Below the pieces are notes generated by a model. It saw only the letters and a list, made by a program, of their open reading frames with translations, made no database searches and had not been told where the DNA came from. Position numbers and translations under genes: made by a program. Below are positions 1-8,386 of a stretch of DNA of 64,000 nucleotides, in pieces. The DNA comes from Collinsella aerofaciens (lineage in GTDB: Bacteria > Actinomycetota > Coriobacteriia > Coriobacteriales > Coriobacteriaceae), in assembly GCF_018785245.1 (NCBI RefSeq), contig NZ_WQPL01000019.1:1-64000 (forward strand), written 5' to 3'. Each line of letters begins with the position of its first letter. Position 1 is the first letter of the stretch.

Positions 1-12
1 CTCCCGACGGGA

Positions 13-41
13 AACGAAAAAGCCCGGTTTCAAACCGGGCT
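13..41 (-). terminator. Rho-independent terminator, minus strand
   Basis: A 10-bp stem (AGCCCGGTTT/AAACCGGGCT, 21-41) is followed on the minus strand by a T-rich tail (TTTTTCGTTTC). It is the second of two tandem terminators downstream of tRNA-Val. Confidence 0.75.
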
Positions 42-75
42 CGAACGAACATGCCTATTGACAATGGCTTTCTCA

Positions 76-107
76 TATTAAAGAAAGGCCTCCATCGCTG
101 GAGGCCT
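76..107 (-). terminator. Rho-independent terminator of tRNA-Val
   Basis: A perfect 8-bp stem, AGGCCTCC/GGAGGCCT (86-107), is followed on the minus strand by TTTCTTTAAT. It lies 10 bases beyond the CCA end of tRNA-Val and so ends that transcript. Confidence 0.8.
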
Positions 108-117
108 AACAATTCGG

Positions 118-193
118 TGGTGGGCGATGAGGGATTCGAACCCCCAGCCTTGTGCGTGTAAAGCACCTGCGCTAACCGTTGCGCCAATCGCCC
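118..193 (-). tRNA. tRNA-Val (anticodon UAC)
   Basis: A complete 76-nt cloverleaf with CCA encoded. The acceptor arm is GGGCGAT/ATCGCCC, the T-loop is GGTTCGAATCC, and the anticodon loop TTTACAC gives anticodon TAC, reading GUA. A minus-strand extended -10 box (TGCTATACT, about 204-212) lies just upstream, and two terminators follow, so it is a single-gene transcript. Confidence 0.97.
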
Positions 194-380
194 GTGCGGA
201 GAGAGTATAGCAAAACAATCGCCTCATTCACCTCATATCCATTAAAGGTAACTGGCACGTGTCGCAGCGGAGCTGATTCAGTTGAGATTGCCTGAACATT
301 CCGCCCCTCTTTACGCCCTCGGGTATACTCAAAAGCTACTGATTCGATTTGATGCCCAGCAACAGCAGAGGGGATAGTAT

Positions 381-2261
381 ATGTGCGGTTTTGTCGGTTT
401 TGTCGGTGGGACGGATAACCAATCCGAGGTGCTCACCAAGATGATGGACCGCATCGTCCATCGCGGTCCCGACATGGGCGGTCAGTTTATCGACGGCCGC
501 GTTGCCCTCGGCTTCCGCCGCCTGTCGATCCTCGACCTGACCGAGGCTGGCGCCCAACCCATGGCCAACGAGGACGGTAGCGTCGTCATTGTCTTCAACG
601 GCGAGATCTACAACTTCCAAGAACTCCGTTCCGAGCTCGAGGCCAAGGGCTACAAGTTCCACTGCGGCGCCGACACCGAGAGCCTCCTGCACGGCTACGA
701 GGAGTGGGGCGAGGCCGTCCTCGATCGCCTGCGCGGTATGTACGCCTTCGTCATCTGGGACAAAAAGAAGAACAAGCTTTTTGGCGCCCGTGACATCTTT
801 GGCATCAAGCCGCTTTACTACTATCCCATGGCCGATGCGGGCGACGGCGCTCCGGGCGTGCTCTTTGGCTCCGAGATCAAGAGCTTCCTGGACTACCCGC
901 ACTTCCACAAGGCGGTCAACAAAAAGGCCCTGCGTCCGTACATGACGCTGCAGTATTCGGCAACCGAGGAGACCTTCTTCGAGGGTGTCTACAAGCTGCC
1001 GCCGGCGCACTACTTTACCGTCGATATCCCGACCGGCAAGATGAACATCGAGCGTTACTGGGATTGCGATTACTCTGCCGTCGAGAAGCCGTTCGAAGAG
1101 TACGTCGACGAGCTGGACGAGGTCGTGCACGAGAGCGTCGAGGCCCATCGCATCGCCGACGTCAAGGTCGCGTCGTTCCTCTCCGGTGGCGTCGACTCCA
1201 GCTACATTGCCGCTTGCCTCATGCCCGACAAGACCTTCTCGGTGGGCTTTGACTACAAGAACTTCAACGAGACCAACTACGCCAAGGAGCTTTCCGATAA
1301 GCTCGGCGTCGAGAACGTTCGCAAGATGATTACCGCCGACGAGTTCTTCGGTGCGCTTGAGGATATCCAGTATCACATGGACGAGCCGCAGTCCAACCTG
1401 TCTTCCGTGCCGCTGTGGTTCTTGGCCGAGATGGCCCGCAAGGACGTCACCGTGGTGCTTTCGGGCGAAGGCGCCGACGAACTCTTTGGCGGCTACGCCT
1501 ACTACGAGGATACGGTCCCGGTGCGCAAGTACAAAAAGATGGTGCCGCTGCCCATCCGTCGCGCGCTCGGTAACCTGGCGCTGCATATGCCGTACTTCAA
1601 GGGACATAACTTCCTGGTCAAGGGTGCCGAGATTCCCGAGAAGTCGTTCCTGGGACAGGCTTTGGTATGGCCGGAGCGCGAGGTCGACGGCGTGCTCAAG
1701 CCCGAGTACAACACCGGCGACGGCGCCTTCGAGCTCGCTGCACCCATCTACGCACGCGTGAAGGGTCAGCCCGAACTGGTCAAGAAGCAGTACCTGGACA
1801 TGAACATGTGGCTCCCGGGCGACATTCTGCTCAAGGCCGACAAGATGTGCATGGCGCACTCGCTGGAGCTGCGCGTGCCCTTCCTGGACCGCAAAGTCAT
1901 GGAGTTCGCCGAGCACATTCCCGACCGCTACCGCATCAACGAGAACGGCAACAAACAGGTACTCCGCCACGCTGCCAACAAGTCGCTGCCCGATGAGTGG
2001 GCCACCCGTCCCAAGGTGGGCTTCCCGGTGCCGATTGTCTACTGGCTGCGCGAGCAAAAGTGGTACGACTATGTCAAGGAGTACTTCACCGCGCCGTGGG
2101 CAAGTGAGTTCTTCAATACCGACGAGCTCATGCACCTGCTCGATCTGCACTTTGCGGGCAAGGGCGATTTCCAGCGCAAGATCTATACGCCGCTCGTGTT
2201 CCTAGTGTGGTACAAGCGCTTCTTTATCGACGAGGGCCAGCCTTCTGTTCAGGCTGCCTAG
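381..2261 (+). CDS. asnB: Asparagine synthase (glutamine-hydrolysing)
   Basis: Makes asparagine from aspartate, ATP and glutamine in the cytoplasm. The 626-aa protein starts MCGFVGF: Cys2, exposed when Met1 is removed, is the class II glutamine amidotransferase nucleophile, and this fixes the start. GAGGGG lies 6-11 bases upstream. The N-terminal domain (about 1-210) keeps the glutamine-site motif FNGEIYNF. The synthase domain carries the PP-loop SGGVDS at residues 268-273 and SGEGADELFGGY. Length fits the AsnB family. A -10-like TATACT lies at 324-329 with no clear -35. A strong terminator follows, so the gene appears monocistronic. Confident call. Confidence 0.96.
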   Translation: MCGFVGFVGGTDNQSEVLTKMMDRIVHRGPDMGGQFIDGRVALGFRRLSILDLTEAGAQPMANEDGSVVIVFNGEIYNFQELRSELEAKGYKFHCGADTESLLHGYEEWGEAVLDRLRGMYAFVIWDKKKNKLFGARDIFGIKPLYYYPMADAGDGAPGVLFGSEIKSFLDYPHFHKAVNKKALRPYMTLQYSATEETFFEGVYKLPPAHYFTVDIPTGKMNIERYWDCDYSAVEKPFEEYVDELDEVVHESVEAHRIADVKVASFLSGGVDSSYIAACLMPDKTFSVGFDYKNFNETNYAKELSDKLGVENVRKMITADEFFGALEDIQYHMDEPQSNLSSVPLWFLAEMARKDVTVVLSGEGADELFGGYAYYEDTVPVRKYKKMVPLPIRRALGNLALHMPYFKGHNFLVKGAEIPEKSFLGQALVWPEREVDGVLKPEYNTGDGAFELAAPIYARVKGQPELVKKQYLDMNMWLPGDILLKADKMCMAHSLELRVPFLDRKVMEFAEHIPDRYRINENGNKQVLRHAANKSLPDEWATRPKVGFPVPIVYWLREQKWYDYVKEYFTAPWASEFFNTDELMHLLDLHFAGKGDFQRKIYTPLVFLVWYKRFFIDEGQPSVQAA

Positions 2262-2287
2262 TCTCGGCCTACGAATGCCTGCGCGTA

Positions 2288-2311
2288 ACGGCTCCTCCGG
2301 GAGCCGTTTTT
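2288..2311 (+). terminator. Rho-independent terminator of asnB
   Basis: Perfect 8-bp stem ACGGCTCC/GGAGCCGT with a TCCG loop (2288-2307), then TTTT. It lies 26 bases after the asnB stop. Confidence 0.85.
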
Positions 2312-2373
2312 GCGCGAGCACGTTTCAGTTACTATGAAAACCGTCCCTGCCAAATGGCTGAGAAAGGTGAAAG

Positions 2374-3936
2374 ATGCACCATTCGGATTCCGCGACCGTG
2401 ACCACGGTCGATACGCTTGCCAAGCTTCTCGATGTGTGCGGCGAGCTGCGCGCATCAGAGCAGGTTGACGAGCGTGCCGTGACCGGCTGCTCGTTTGATT
2501 CGCGCGCGGTCTCGGCAGGTGACGTATTCTTTTGCAAAGGTGCTGCCTTTAAGCCCGCGTTTTTGAGCATGGCGCTCGATGCGGGCGCCGTCGCATTTGT
2601 GTGCGAGGAGTCGCTGGTCGAGTCTCTGGAGCCGCTGGCGAAGGAGAGCGGTGCTGCGATGCTGGTTGTTGATAGTGTTCGCACGGCCATGGCCCTGTTG
2701 CCGCCGGAGGTCTACGACCGTCCCGACCACGACGTCAAGATCGTGGGCATCACCGGCACCAAGGGAAAGACCACGGCCGCTTTTATGCTTCAGTCGATTA
2801 TCAAAGCGGCGGGCGAGTCCTGCGGCATGATCGGCTCGGTGAATACCGACGATGGTATCGAGTGCTACGAGAGCACCAACACCACGCCCGAGGCCCCCGA
2901 GGTCTGGCGCCATATCGCCAACTGCCGTGAGTCCGGTCGCCAGTCCATGGTCATGGAGGTCTCGAGCCAGGCGCTCAAGTACCAACGCGTCGAGAATCTG
3001 CCGTTTGACGTGGCGTGCTTCCTCAACATCGGCCGCGACCACATCTCGCCGATCGAGCACCCGACCTTCGAGGATTATTTTGAGAGCAAACTCAGGATCT
3101 TTGACCAGGCAAAGACCGCCGTGGTGAATCTGGGCACCGAAGAGGTCGACCGTGTGCTGGAGGCAGCGTCGACGGCCGAGCGCTTGGTGACCGTTGGCGT
3201 CGAGCATCCCGAGGCAAGCCTGTGGGCGAGCGACGTACGCATGGTCGGCTTTAGCATCGAGTTCAACTTGCATGGCCTGTGTGCCGACGAGTCCGAGGCG
3301 GGGGAGAAGGTCCTGCTGGGTATCGCGGGAGACTTTAACGTGGAGAACGCGCTGGTCGCTATCGCCGCTGCGCGCGAGATCGGCATCGGTATCGATGCCA
3401 TCAAGAAGGGCCTCTCCAAACTGCGTGTGCCGGGCCGTATGGAGGTCGTGGAGTCGAAGGACGGCCGCGTGATCTGCGTCGTTGACTATGCGCACAACCA
3501 GCTTTCGTTCCGTTCGCTTTTCTCGTCGGTCAAGCGCGCGTTTCCCGCCAGCCCCGTCATTGCGCTGTTTGGCGCCGCCGGCGGCAAGGCTCAGGAGCGC
3601 CGCGAGCAATTGCCACGCGAGGCCGCACCATATTCCGACCTGATGATCTTTACGAACGAGGATCCAGCTCACGAGGACCCGATGAAGGTCTGTCGCGAGC
3701 TTGCCGAACATGTTCCCGACGATACGCCGAACAAGATCATCCTCGATCGCGAAGCCGCTGTGCATGCGGCGTTCAAGGCGGCGCGCGAGGAGTACGTCAA
3801 CCCCGATGCTCCCACCATTGTCTTGCTGCTGGCAAAGGGTGACGAGGAGCTCATGCACGTGGGCGACGAATTCGTGCCCATCAAGAGCGACCTTTCGCTG
3901 GCCAATCGCCTGATCGATGTTACCCAGTTTGACTAA
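2374..3936 (+). CDS. murE: MurE-type UDP-MurNAc-tripeptide ligase
   Basis: ATP-dependent Mur ligase that adds the third stem-peptide residue to UDP-MurNAc-L-Ala-D-Glu in the cytoplasm. It has 520 aa, normal for MurE. The N-terminal domain has the MurE signature SFDSRAVSAGDVFF (about 39-52). The ATP loop is TGTKGKTT (127-134), then the central domain, and the C-terminal domain begins near VVDYAHN. The site that reads DNPR in diaminopimelate-adding MurE is EDPA here (429-432), closer to the DNPA of lysine-adding staphylococcal MurE, so another amino acid than DAP may be added (inference). AAAGGTGAAAG precedes the ATG. It probably starts a cell-wall-related series with murI. Confidence 0.88.
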   Translation: MHHSDSATVTTVDTLAKLLDVCGELRASEQVDERAVTGCSFDSRAVSAGDVFFCKGAAFKPAFLSMALDAGAVAFVCEESLVESLEPLAKESGAAMLVVDSVRTAMALLPPEVYDRPDHDVKIVGITGTKGKTTAAFMLQSIIKAAGESCGMIGSVNTDDGIECYESTNTTPEAPEVWRHIANCRESGRQSMVMEVSSQALKYQRVENLPFDVACFLNIGRDHISPIEHPTFEDYFESKLRIFDQAKTAVVNLGTEEVDRVLEAASTAERLVTVGVEHPEASLWASDVRMVGFSIEFNLHGLCADESEAGEKVLLGIAGDFNVENALVAIAAAREIGIGIDAIKKGLSKLRVPGRMEVVESKDGRVICVVDYAHNQLSFRSLFSSVKRAFPASPVIALFGAAGGKAQERREQLPREAAPYSDLMIFTNEDPAHEDPMKVCRELAEHVPDDTPNKIILDREAAVHAAFKAAREEYVNPDAPTIVLLLAKGDEELMHVGDEFVPIKSDLSLANRLIDVTQFD

Positions 3937-4043
3937 TGAACCATGATGGCGGCGGCGCCCTGAGTACGCTGTCGCCATAAGCGTGTTCCCTCAATCAAAA
4001 CATGCCGTCCAAGTCCAAACCCTTCTACGTAAACGGAGTAACC

Positions 4044-4955
4044 ATGTCCCACAACACCCTGCCGACCGTTGCCGAGCTTTCGGGCGAGATGCGCGAGCGC
4101 TTGGCCAAGGTCAAGTACGTCTTTACCGACCTGGATGCCACGATGCTCGCGCCCGGCTCGTGCGTGCTGCGCGACAACGACGGCAACCCCTCGACCAAAC
4201 TCGTCGAGGCTGTCGTGGCGCTCGCTCGCGCTGGTATTCAGGTGGTTCCCACCTCGGGCCGCAACCGTACCATGATCCACGAGGACGCGCGCGTGCTCGG
4301 TCTCAACTCCTACATCGGCGAGATGGGCGGCCTGGTCATGTACGACCTCAAAGCCAACGATTGGGAGTATCTGACCGGCGACATGCCCTACGACTCCTCT
4401 TGCGGCCTCACGCCGCACCAGGTGATCGAGCAGACCGGCGTGTGCGAGAAGATCCTTGCCCGCTGGCCGCACAAGATCGAGTATCACAACGACATGTCGA
4501 CCGGCTACAAATACCGTGAGGTCACCGTCGGCATGCGCGGCGATGTGCCCGACGATGAGGCCCAGGCCATCCTGGACGAGGCCGGCTGCGGTCTGATCTG
4601 GGCTTGCAACGGCCATCTGACTCACCTGTCCAAGCCGACGACGCTCGAGCTCGATCGCGTCGAGGACGGTCGCGCATTCAACATCAACCCCGTGGGCCTC
4701 AACAAAGGCGTCGCCATTGCGCGCTTCTGCGAGCACCTAGGGATCGAGCGCGAGGAGACGCTCGCGCTCGGCGATTCCGAGTCCGACTTCTACATGGCCG
4801 ATCACGTGGGCACGTTCTGCCTGGTCGAGAATGGCCTGACGAGCGCCGGCGCGTCCGAGTTCCTGGCTGCTTGCGAGAACGCTTTCGTTACGCGCGGCAA
4901 AATTGTCGACGGTTGGGCGGCGACGGCAGAGCTGCTGGTCGCGGCGCGTTCGTAG
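4044..4955 (+). CDS. HAD-superfamily (Cof-like) phosphatase
   Basis: A cytosolic HAD-type phosphohydrolase of 303 aa; the substrate is not evident. Motif I is FTDLDATML with the nucleophilic and acid/base aspartates, motif II is PTSGRN, and motif IV is GDSESDFYMADHVG. The long insert between II and IV is a type IIB cap as in Cof/YidA sugar phosphatases. An upstream in-frame ATG at 4002 exists, but ATG 4044 has AACGGAGTAACC just before it and keeps the family N-terminus. It lies 107 bases after the murE-type gene and 51 before murI. Confidence 0.82.
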   Translation: MSHNTLPTVAELSGEMRERLAKVKYVFTDLDATMLAPGSCVLRDNDGNPSTKLVEAVVALARAGIQVVPTSGRNRTMIHEDARVLGLNSYIGEMGGLVMYDLKANDWEYLTGDMPYDSSCGLTPHQVIEQTGVCEKILARWPHKIEYHNDMSTGYKYREVTVGMRGDVPDDEAQAILDEAGCGLIWACNGHLTHLSKPTTLELDRVEDGRAFNINPVGLNKGVAIARFCEHLGIEREETLALGDSESDFYMADHVGTFCLVENGLTSAGASEFLAACENAFVTRGKIVDGWAATAELLVAARS

Positions 4956-5006
4956 CGCGCCGCCGCCGCACTTGGACATGTCTTTTCGAGAGAGACTGGT
5001 GAGGTA

Positions 5007-5891
5007 ATGTCCGATATCGAGAATCCGGCAGGCGACACGCGCCCGATTGGCGTGTTCGATTCTGGTTTGGGCGGTCTGACGGTTGCGCGCGCCATCGCGA
5101 CGGCGCTGCCGCACGAGTCCGTCTACTACTTTGGCGACACCAAGCGCTGCCCCTACGGCACCCGCACCGAGGATGAAGTGCGCTCGTTTGCGTTGCAGGC
5201 GGGTCGTTGGCTTTCGAAGCACGACGTCAAGATTATGGTCATCGCCTGCAACACGGCGACCGCTGCGGCCTTGCGTCTGGCCCAGCAGGTGCTCGACGTT
5301 CCCGTGATCGGTGTGATCGCGCCGGGCGCACGCGCGGCAATCAACAGCACCCGCACGCGCCGGGTGGGCGTGCTCGCCACCAACCTCACCATTCGCTCGG
5401 GCGCTTACACGCGTGCCATTCAGGACCTGGATGCCGGCGTCGACGTATACGGCTGCCCTGCCTCGAGTTTTGTCGAGGTCGTTGAGCACGAGCTCGCCTC
5501 GGGTGCGCATCTGCAAGAGCAGTGGCTCGAGAACGAGGACATCTTTGATACGCCTGCCGTGCGTGCGCTGGTGGGTGCCACGGTTGAGCCGCTGCGCGAC
5601 CACGGTATCGATACCGTGGTGCTCGGCTGTACGCATTTTCCGCTGCTCGTGGGGCCTATCCGGCATGCGCTGGGGCCTGGGGTGCGCGTCGTGAGTTCCG
5701 CCGAGGAAACCACGCGCGAGCTGACCGATATCCTCACGCGCCGCGAGCAGCTGGCGGGCGACGCCGCCGAGCCGCAGCATCGTTTTGCCACGACGGCCGA
5801 TAACATTGCCGAGTTTGCGGTGGCGGGCAGCTTTATCTTTGGTCAGCCGCTCAAGAGCATCGAACATATCGATATCGATGAGCTGAAATAG
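5007..5891 (+). CDS. murI: Glutamate racemase
   Basis: Interconverts L- and D-glutamate to supply the D-Glu of peptidoglycan. It has 294 aa. The two catalytic cysteine motifs are present: ACNTATAAAL in the first half and GCTHFPLL in the second. The N-terminal signature GVFDSGLGGLTV and the YFGDTKRCPYG segment are typical. ATG 5007 follows GTGAGGTA. Placement behind a MurE-type ligase fits a cell-wall precursor role. It is followed after 54 bases by rph. Confidence 0.95.
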   Translation: MSDIENPAGDTRPIGVFDSGLGGLTVARAIATALPHESVYYFGDTKRCPYGTRTEDEVRSFALQAGRWLSKHDVKIMVIACNTATAAALRLAQQVLDVPVIGVIAPGARAAINSTRTRRVGVLATNLTIRSGAYTRAIQDLDAGVDVYGCPASSFVEVVEHELASGAHLQEQWLENEDIFDTPAVRALVGATVEPLRDHGIDTVVLGCTHFPLLVGPIRHALGPGVRVVSSAEETTRELTDILTRREQLAGDAAEPQHRFATTADNIAEFAVAGSFIFGQPLKSIEHIDIDELK

Positions 5892-5945
5892 ATGTAAGGC
5901 AGCCGCCAAAGCCTTCGCCACATCTTTTGCCGAAAGGAAATTTCT

Positions 5946-6671
5946 ATGGAGTACATGCAGGTCAACCGCGCCAACGATCGCGCCGCCAACGAGTTGCGCC
6001 CCGTTAAGCTCACCCGTGGCGTCATGAAGCACGCCCACGGCTCGTGTTTGGCCGAGTTCGGTGACACGCGCGTGCTGTGCGCCGCCACTATCGAGGAGGG
6101 CGTGCCGGGCTGGCGAAAGGGAGCTAAGGCCGGCTGGGTGACCGCGGAATACGCCATGCTGCCGGCGTCGACCGGCAAGCGCTGCAAGCGCGAGCACGCC
6201 AACCGCAAGGGTCGCTCCATGGAGATCGAGCGCCTCATTGGCCGCAGCCTGCGTACCGTCGTCAACATGAAGGCGCTCGGCGAGTACACCGTCACCGTCG
6301 ACTGCGATGTGATTCAGGCCGATGGCGGCACGCGTACAGCGAGCATCACCGGCGCCTGGGTGGCGCTGCACGACGCCCTCGCCATGTGGGTCGAGGCGGG
6401 CAAGATCGAGCGCATCCCGCTTATCGGCCAGGTGGCTGCCATCTCCATGGGCGTTGTCGACGGCAATACGCTGCTTGACCTCGATTATTCCGAGGACAGT
6501 CACGCCGAGGTCGACATGAACCTCGTCGCCACCGACACCGGCGAGATGATCGAGCTCCAGGGCACCGGCGAGCAGGCGCCCTTTGACCGCAAGCGCCTCA
6601 ACGCCCTGCTCGACCTGGGCGACAAGGGTATCGCCGAGCTCATCGAGCTTCAGCGCCAAGCCATCGCCTAA
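5946..6671 (+). CDS. rph: Ribonuclease PH
   Basis: Phosphate-dependent 3'-5' exoribonuclease that trims tRNA 3' ends. It has 241 aa, normal size. The N-terminus [30 protein letters not shown], the [11 protein letters not shown] segment and the motif [18 protein letters not shown] identify the family. AAAGGAAA lies 7 bases before ATG 5946. The stop codon abuts a palindromic repeat. The next gene is rdgB, a neighbour of rph in many bacteria. Confidence 0.96.
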   Translation: MEYMQVNRANDRAANELRPVKLTRGVMKHAHGSCLAEFGDTRVLCAATIEEGVPGWRKGAKAGWVTAEYAMLPASTGKRCKREHANRKGRSMEIERLIGRSLRTVVNMKALGEYTVTVDCDVIQADGGTRTASITGAWVALHDALAMWVEAGKIERIPLIGQVAAISMGVVDGNTLLDLDYSEDSHAEVDMNLVATDTGEMIELQGTGEQAPFDRKRLNALLDLGDKGIAELIELQRQAIA

Positions 6672-6714
6672 CCTGCCAAAAAGGGACAGGTTTATTTTGG
6701 TAGGTTTTATCTGC
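6670..6714 (+). repeat. GGGACAG-core intergenic palindrome, copy A
   Basis: An imperfect palindrome with arms AACCTGCCAAAAA and TATTTTGGTAGGTT around GGGACAGG. It begins on the last two bases of the rph stop codon. The same 45 bases occur, inverted and identical, at 59298-59342. The T-run may also end rph transcription. Confidence 0.85.
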
Positions 6715-6812
6715 TGAAATGCTGCGTTGAAAGGTCCGATCGCCTGAGAGGGGAGGGGTCAAGTGCCCAAACGCCCCTCACGCGGCTTGCTATAGAGACA
6801 AGGAGGCCAGTC

Positions 6813-7454
6813 ATGGCACTTGAGAAGATTGACATCGACACCCTCGACCCGGCGGCGACCATCGTCGTGGCAACGGGCAACGCCCATAAGCTCACCGAGA
6901 TCGAGGCCATTTTGGGCAAGGTCATGCCCGAGGTGCGCTTTGTGGCGCTCGGCCAGCTGGGTGATTTTGAGGATCCCGAGGAAAACGGCACGACGTTTTT
7001 GGAGAACGCCATCATCAAGGCCCAAGCCGCGGTTGAGGAGACGGGCCTTATGGCCATTGCCGACGATTCGGGCTTGGTCGTTGATGCCCTGGACGGCGAG
7101 CCTGGCGTGTATAGCGCGCGCTATGCGGGCGTGCACGGCGACGATGCCGCCAACAACGCCAAACTCCTCGTTAACCTGGAGGGCGTGGCCGACGAGGACC
7201 GCACTGCGCGCTTTATGAGCGTCGTCGCGCTCATCGACACGGACGGTTTGGTCACCTATGGTGAGGGCACCTGCGAGGGCGTTATCGCACACGAGGGCCG
7301 CGGCGATCACGGCTTTGGCTACGACCCGCTGTTCCTGCCGGTCGACACGCCGGGCAAGACCATGGCCGAGCTGACGGCTGACGAGAAGAACGCCATCAGC
7401 CACCGTTTCCACGCGCTCGAGCATCTGTCCGCCAAGCTGACGGGCGAGGAGTAG
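6813..7454 (+). CDS. rdgB: XTP/dITP diphosphatase (Ham1/RdgB family)
   Basis: Removes non-canonical purine nucleoside triphosphates (XTP, ITP, dITP) by cleaving off pyrophosphate. It has 213 aa. It carries the N-terminal motif VATGNAHKLTEIEAIL, the catalytic loop ADDSGLVVDALDGEPGVYSARYAG, and GFGYDPLF. AAGGAGG lies 6 bases before ATG 6813. The stop is 3 bases from the dtd start, so the two are co-transcribed. Confidence 0.95.
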   Translation: MALEKIDIDTLDPAATIVVATGNAHKLTEIEAILGKVMPEVRFVALGQLGDFEDPEENGTTFLENAIIKAQAAVEETGLMAIADDSGLVVDALDGEPGVYSARYAGVHGDDAANNAKLLVNLEGVADEDRTARFMSVVALIDTDGLVTYGEGTCEGVIAHEGRGDHGFGYDPLFLPVDTPGKTMAELTADEKNAISHRFHALEHLSAKLTGEE

Positions 7455-7457
7455 GCC

Positions 7458-7904
7458 ATGCGTGCGGTGGTGCAGCGCGTGCTCAACGCCGGCGTGACGG
7501 TCGACGGCGAATGCGTGGGTCGCATTGGGCGCGGCTACCTGGTGCTGCTGGGCGTGGGTCACGGCGACACACGTGCCGAGGCCGACAAGCTGTGGGGCAA
7601 GCTCCGCGGGCTGCGTATCAACGAGGACGAGAACGGCAAGACCAACTTGGCGCTCGCCGATGTCGACGGCGAGGTGCTCGTGGTGTCGCAGTTCACGCTG
7701 TTCGCCGATTGCCGCCACGGTCGCCGCCCATCGTTTACGGATGCCGGCGCCCCCGATGTCGCCAACGAGCTCTACGAGTACTTCCTGACGCTTGTGCACG
7801 AGGACGTTGAGCATGTGGCGCACGGTATCTTTGGCGCCGACATGAAGGTCGACCTGGTCAACGACGGCCCATTCACCATCGTCTTGGACACCGACAACCT
7901 TTAG
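7458..7904 (+). CDS. dtd: D-aminoacyl-tRNA deacylase
   Basis: Hydrolyses D-amino acids mischarged onto tRNA. It has 148 aa, family length. The N-terminus [18 protein letters not shown] and the active-site motif [19 protein letters not shown] are diagnostic; the C-terminal segment is [15 protein letters not shown]. It forms a two-gene quality-control operon with rdgB (3-base gap). A perfect palindrome directly follows the stop. Confidence 0.95.
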   Translation: MRAVVQRVLNAGVTVDGECVGRIGRGYLVLLGVGHGDTRAEADKLWGKLRGLRINEDENGKTNLALADVDGEVLVVSQFTLFADCRHGRRPSFTDAGAPDVANELYEYFLTLVHEDVEHVAHGIFGADMKVDLVNDGPFTIVLDTDNL

Positions 7905-7932
7905 GTTACGCGGTTTTACCAAACCGCGTAAC
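7905..7932 (+). repeat. GTTACGCGG palindrome after dtd
   Basis: A perfect 12-bp inverted repeat, GTTACGCGGTTT/AAACCGCGTAAC, with a TACC loop, one base after the stop. There is no T-tract. A near-identical palindrome follows lysS at 12422-12448, so this is a repeated 3'-end element rather than a plain terminator. Confidence 0.8.
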
Positions 7933-7990
7933 AACTGGTCATGCGAGGTTGTCGTCTGGTACGTATTCGAGACCGGGCTTTTTTAGCTAC

Positions 7991-8020
7991 TTGCGTATGG
8001 CCACAACAGGGTGCTATAGT
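7991..8020 (+). promoter_or_regulatory. Promoter of the veg-ispE unit
   Basis: TTGCGT (7991-7996), 18-base spacer, TATAGT (8015-8020) with an extended -10 (TGC). It is preceded by a T-run that may end upstream transcription. The leader to ATG 8088 is about 60 bases. Confidence 0.55.
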
Positions 8021-8087
8021 ATTAGAGTTTTGTCTATCTTAGGGGTATTATCCCCTTTTTGAATTGCACCTTCTGGAGGCCCTGTTC

Positions 8088-8384
8088 ATGGAAGAGATGG
8101 AAGTCAATCACGTCGACGACATCCGCGAGAAGCTGACCGATATGGTGGGCGATCGCGTCAAGGTGAAGGCCAACATGGGCCGTACCCGCGTCGTCGAGCG
8201 CATGGGCACCATCAAGAGCGTCCACCCGGCCGTCTTCATTGTCGAGGTTGACGAGCGTCGCGGCCGCAAGTCGCGTCAGTCCTACCAGTACATCGATGTC
8301 CTCACCGGCCAGGTCGAGCTGTTCGACCCCGAGAGCGGCGAGCATATCTTTACCCCGCTCGGCAATCAGCTCGAGGAGCATTAA
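8088..8384 (+). CDS. Veg-family (DUF1021) protein
   Basis: A 98-aa protein of the Veg family, named for Bacillus subtilis Veg, a small conserved protein reported to affect biofilm formation. Here the sequence shows an SH3-like region (GDRVKVKANMGRTRVVERMGTIKSVHPAVFIVEVD) and the typical YQYIDVLTGQVEL tail. GGAGG lies 8 bases before ATG 8088; an upstream in-frame TTG at 8064 lacks a suitable site. The stop is 2 bases from the ispE start, an order also seen in Firmicutes. Molecular role not known from sequence. Confidence 0.8.
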   Translation: MEEMEVNHVDDIREKLTDMVGDRVKVKANMGRTRVVERMGTIKSVHPAVFIVEVDERRGRKSRQSYQYIDVLTGQVELFDPESGEHIFTPLGNQLEEH

Positions 8385-8386
8385 CG

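Noticed and set aside
336-2150. Long open frame on the strand opposite asnB
   Set aside because: It follows from the GC-rich third codon positions of asnB; the product has no recognisable motif or ribosome site, while asnB is certain.
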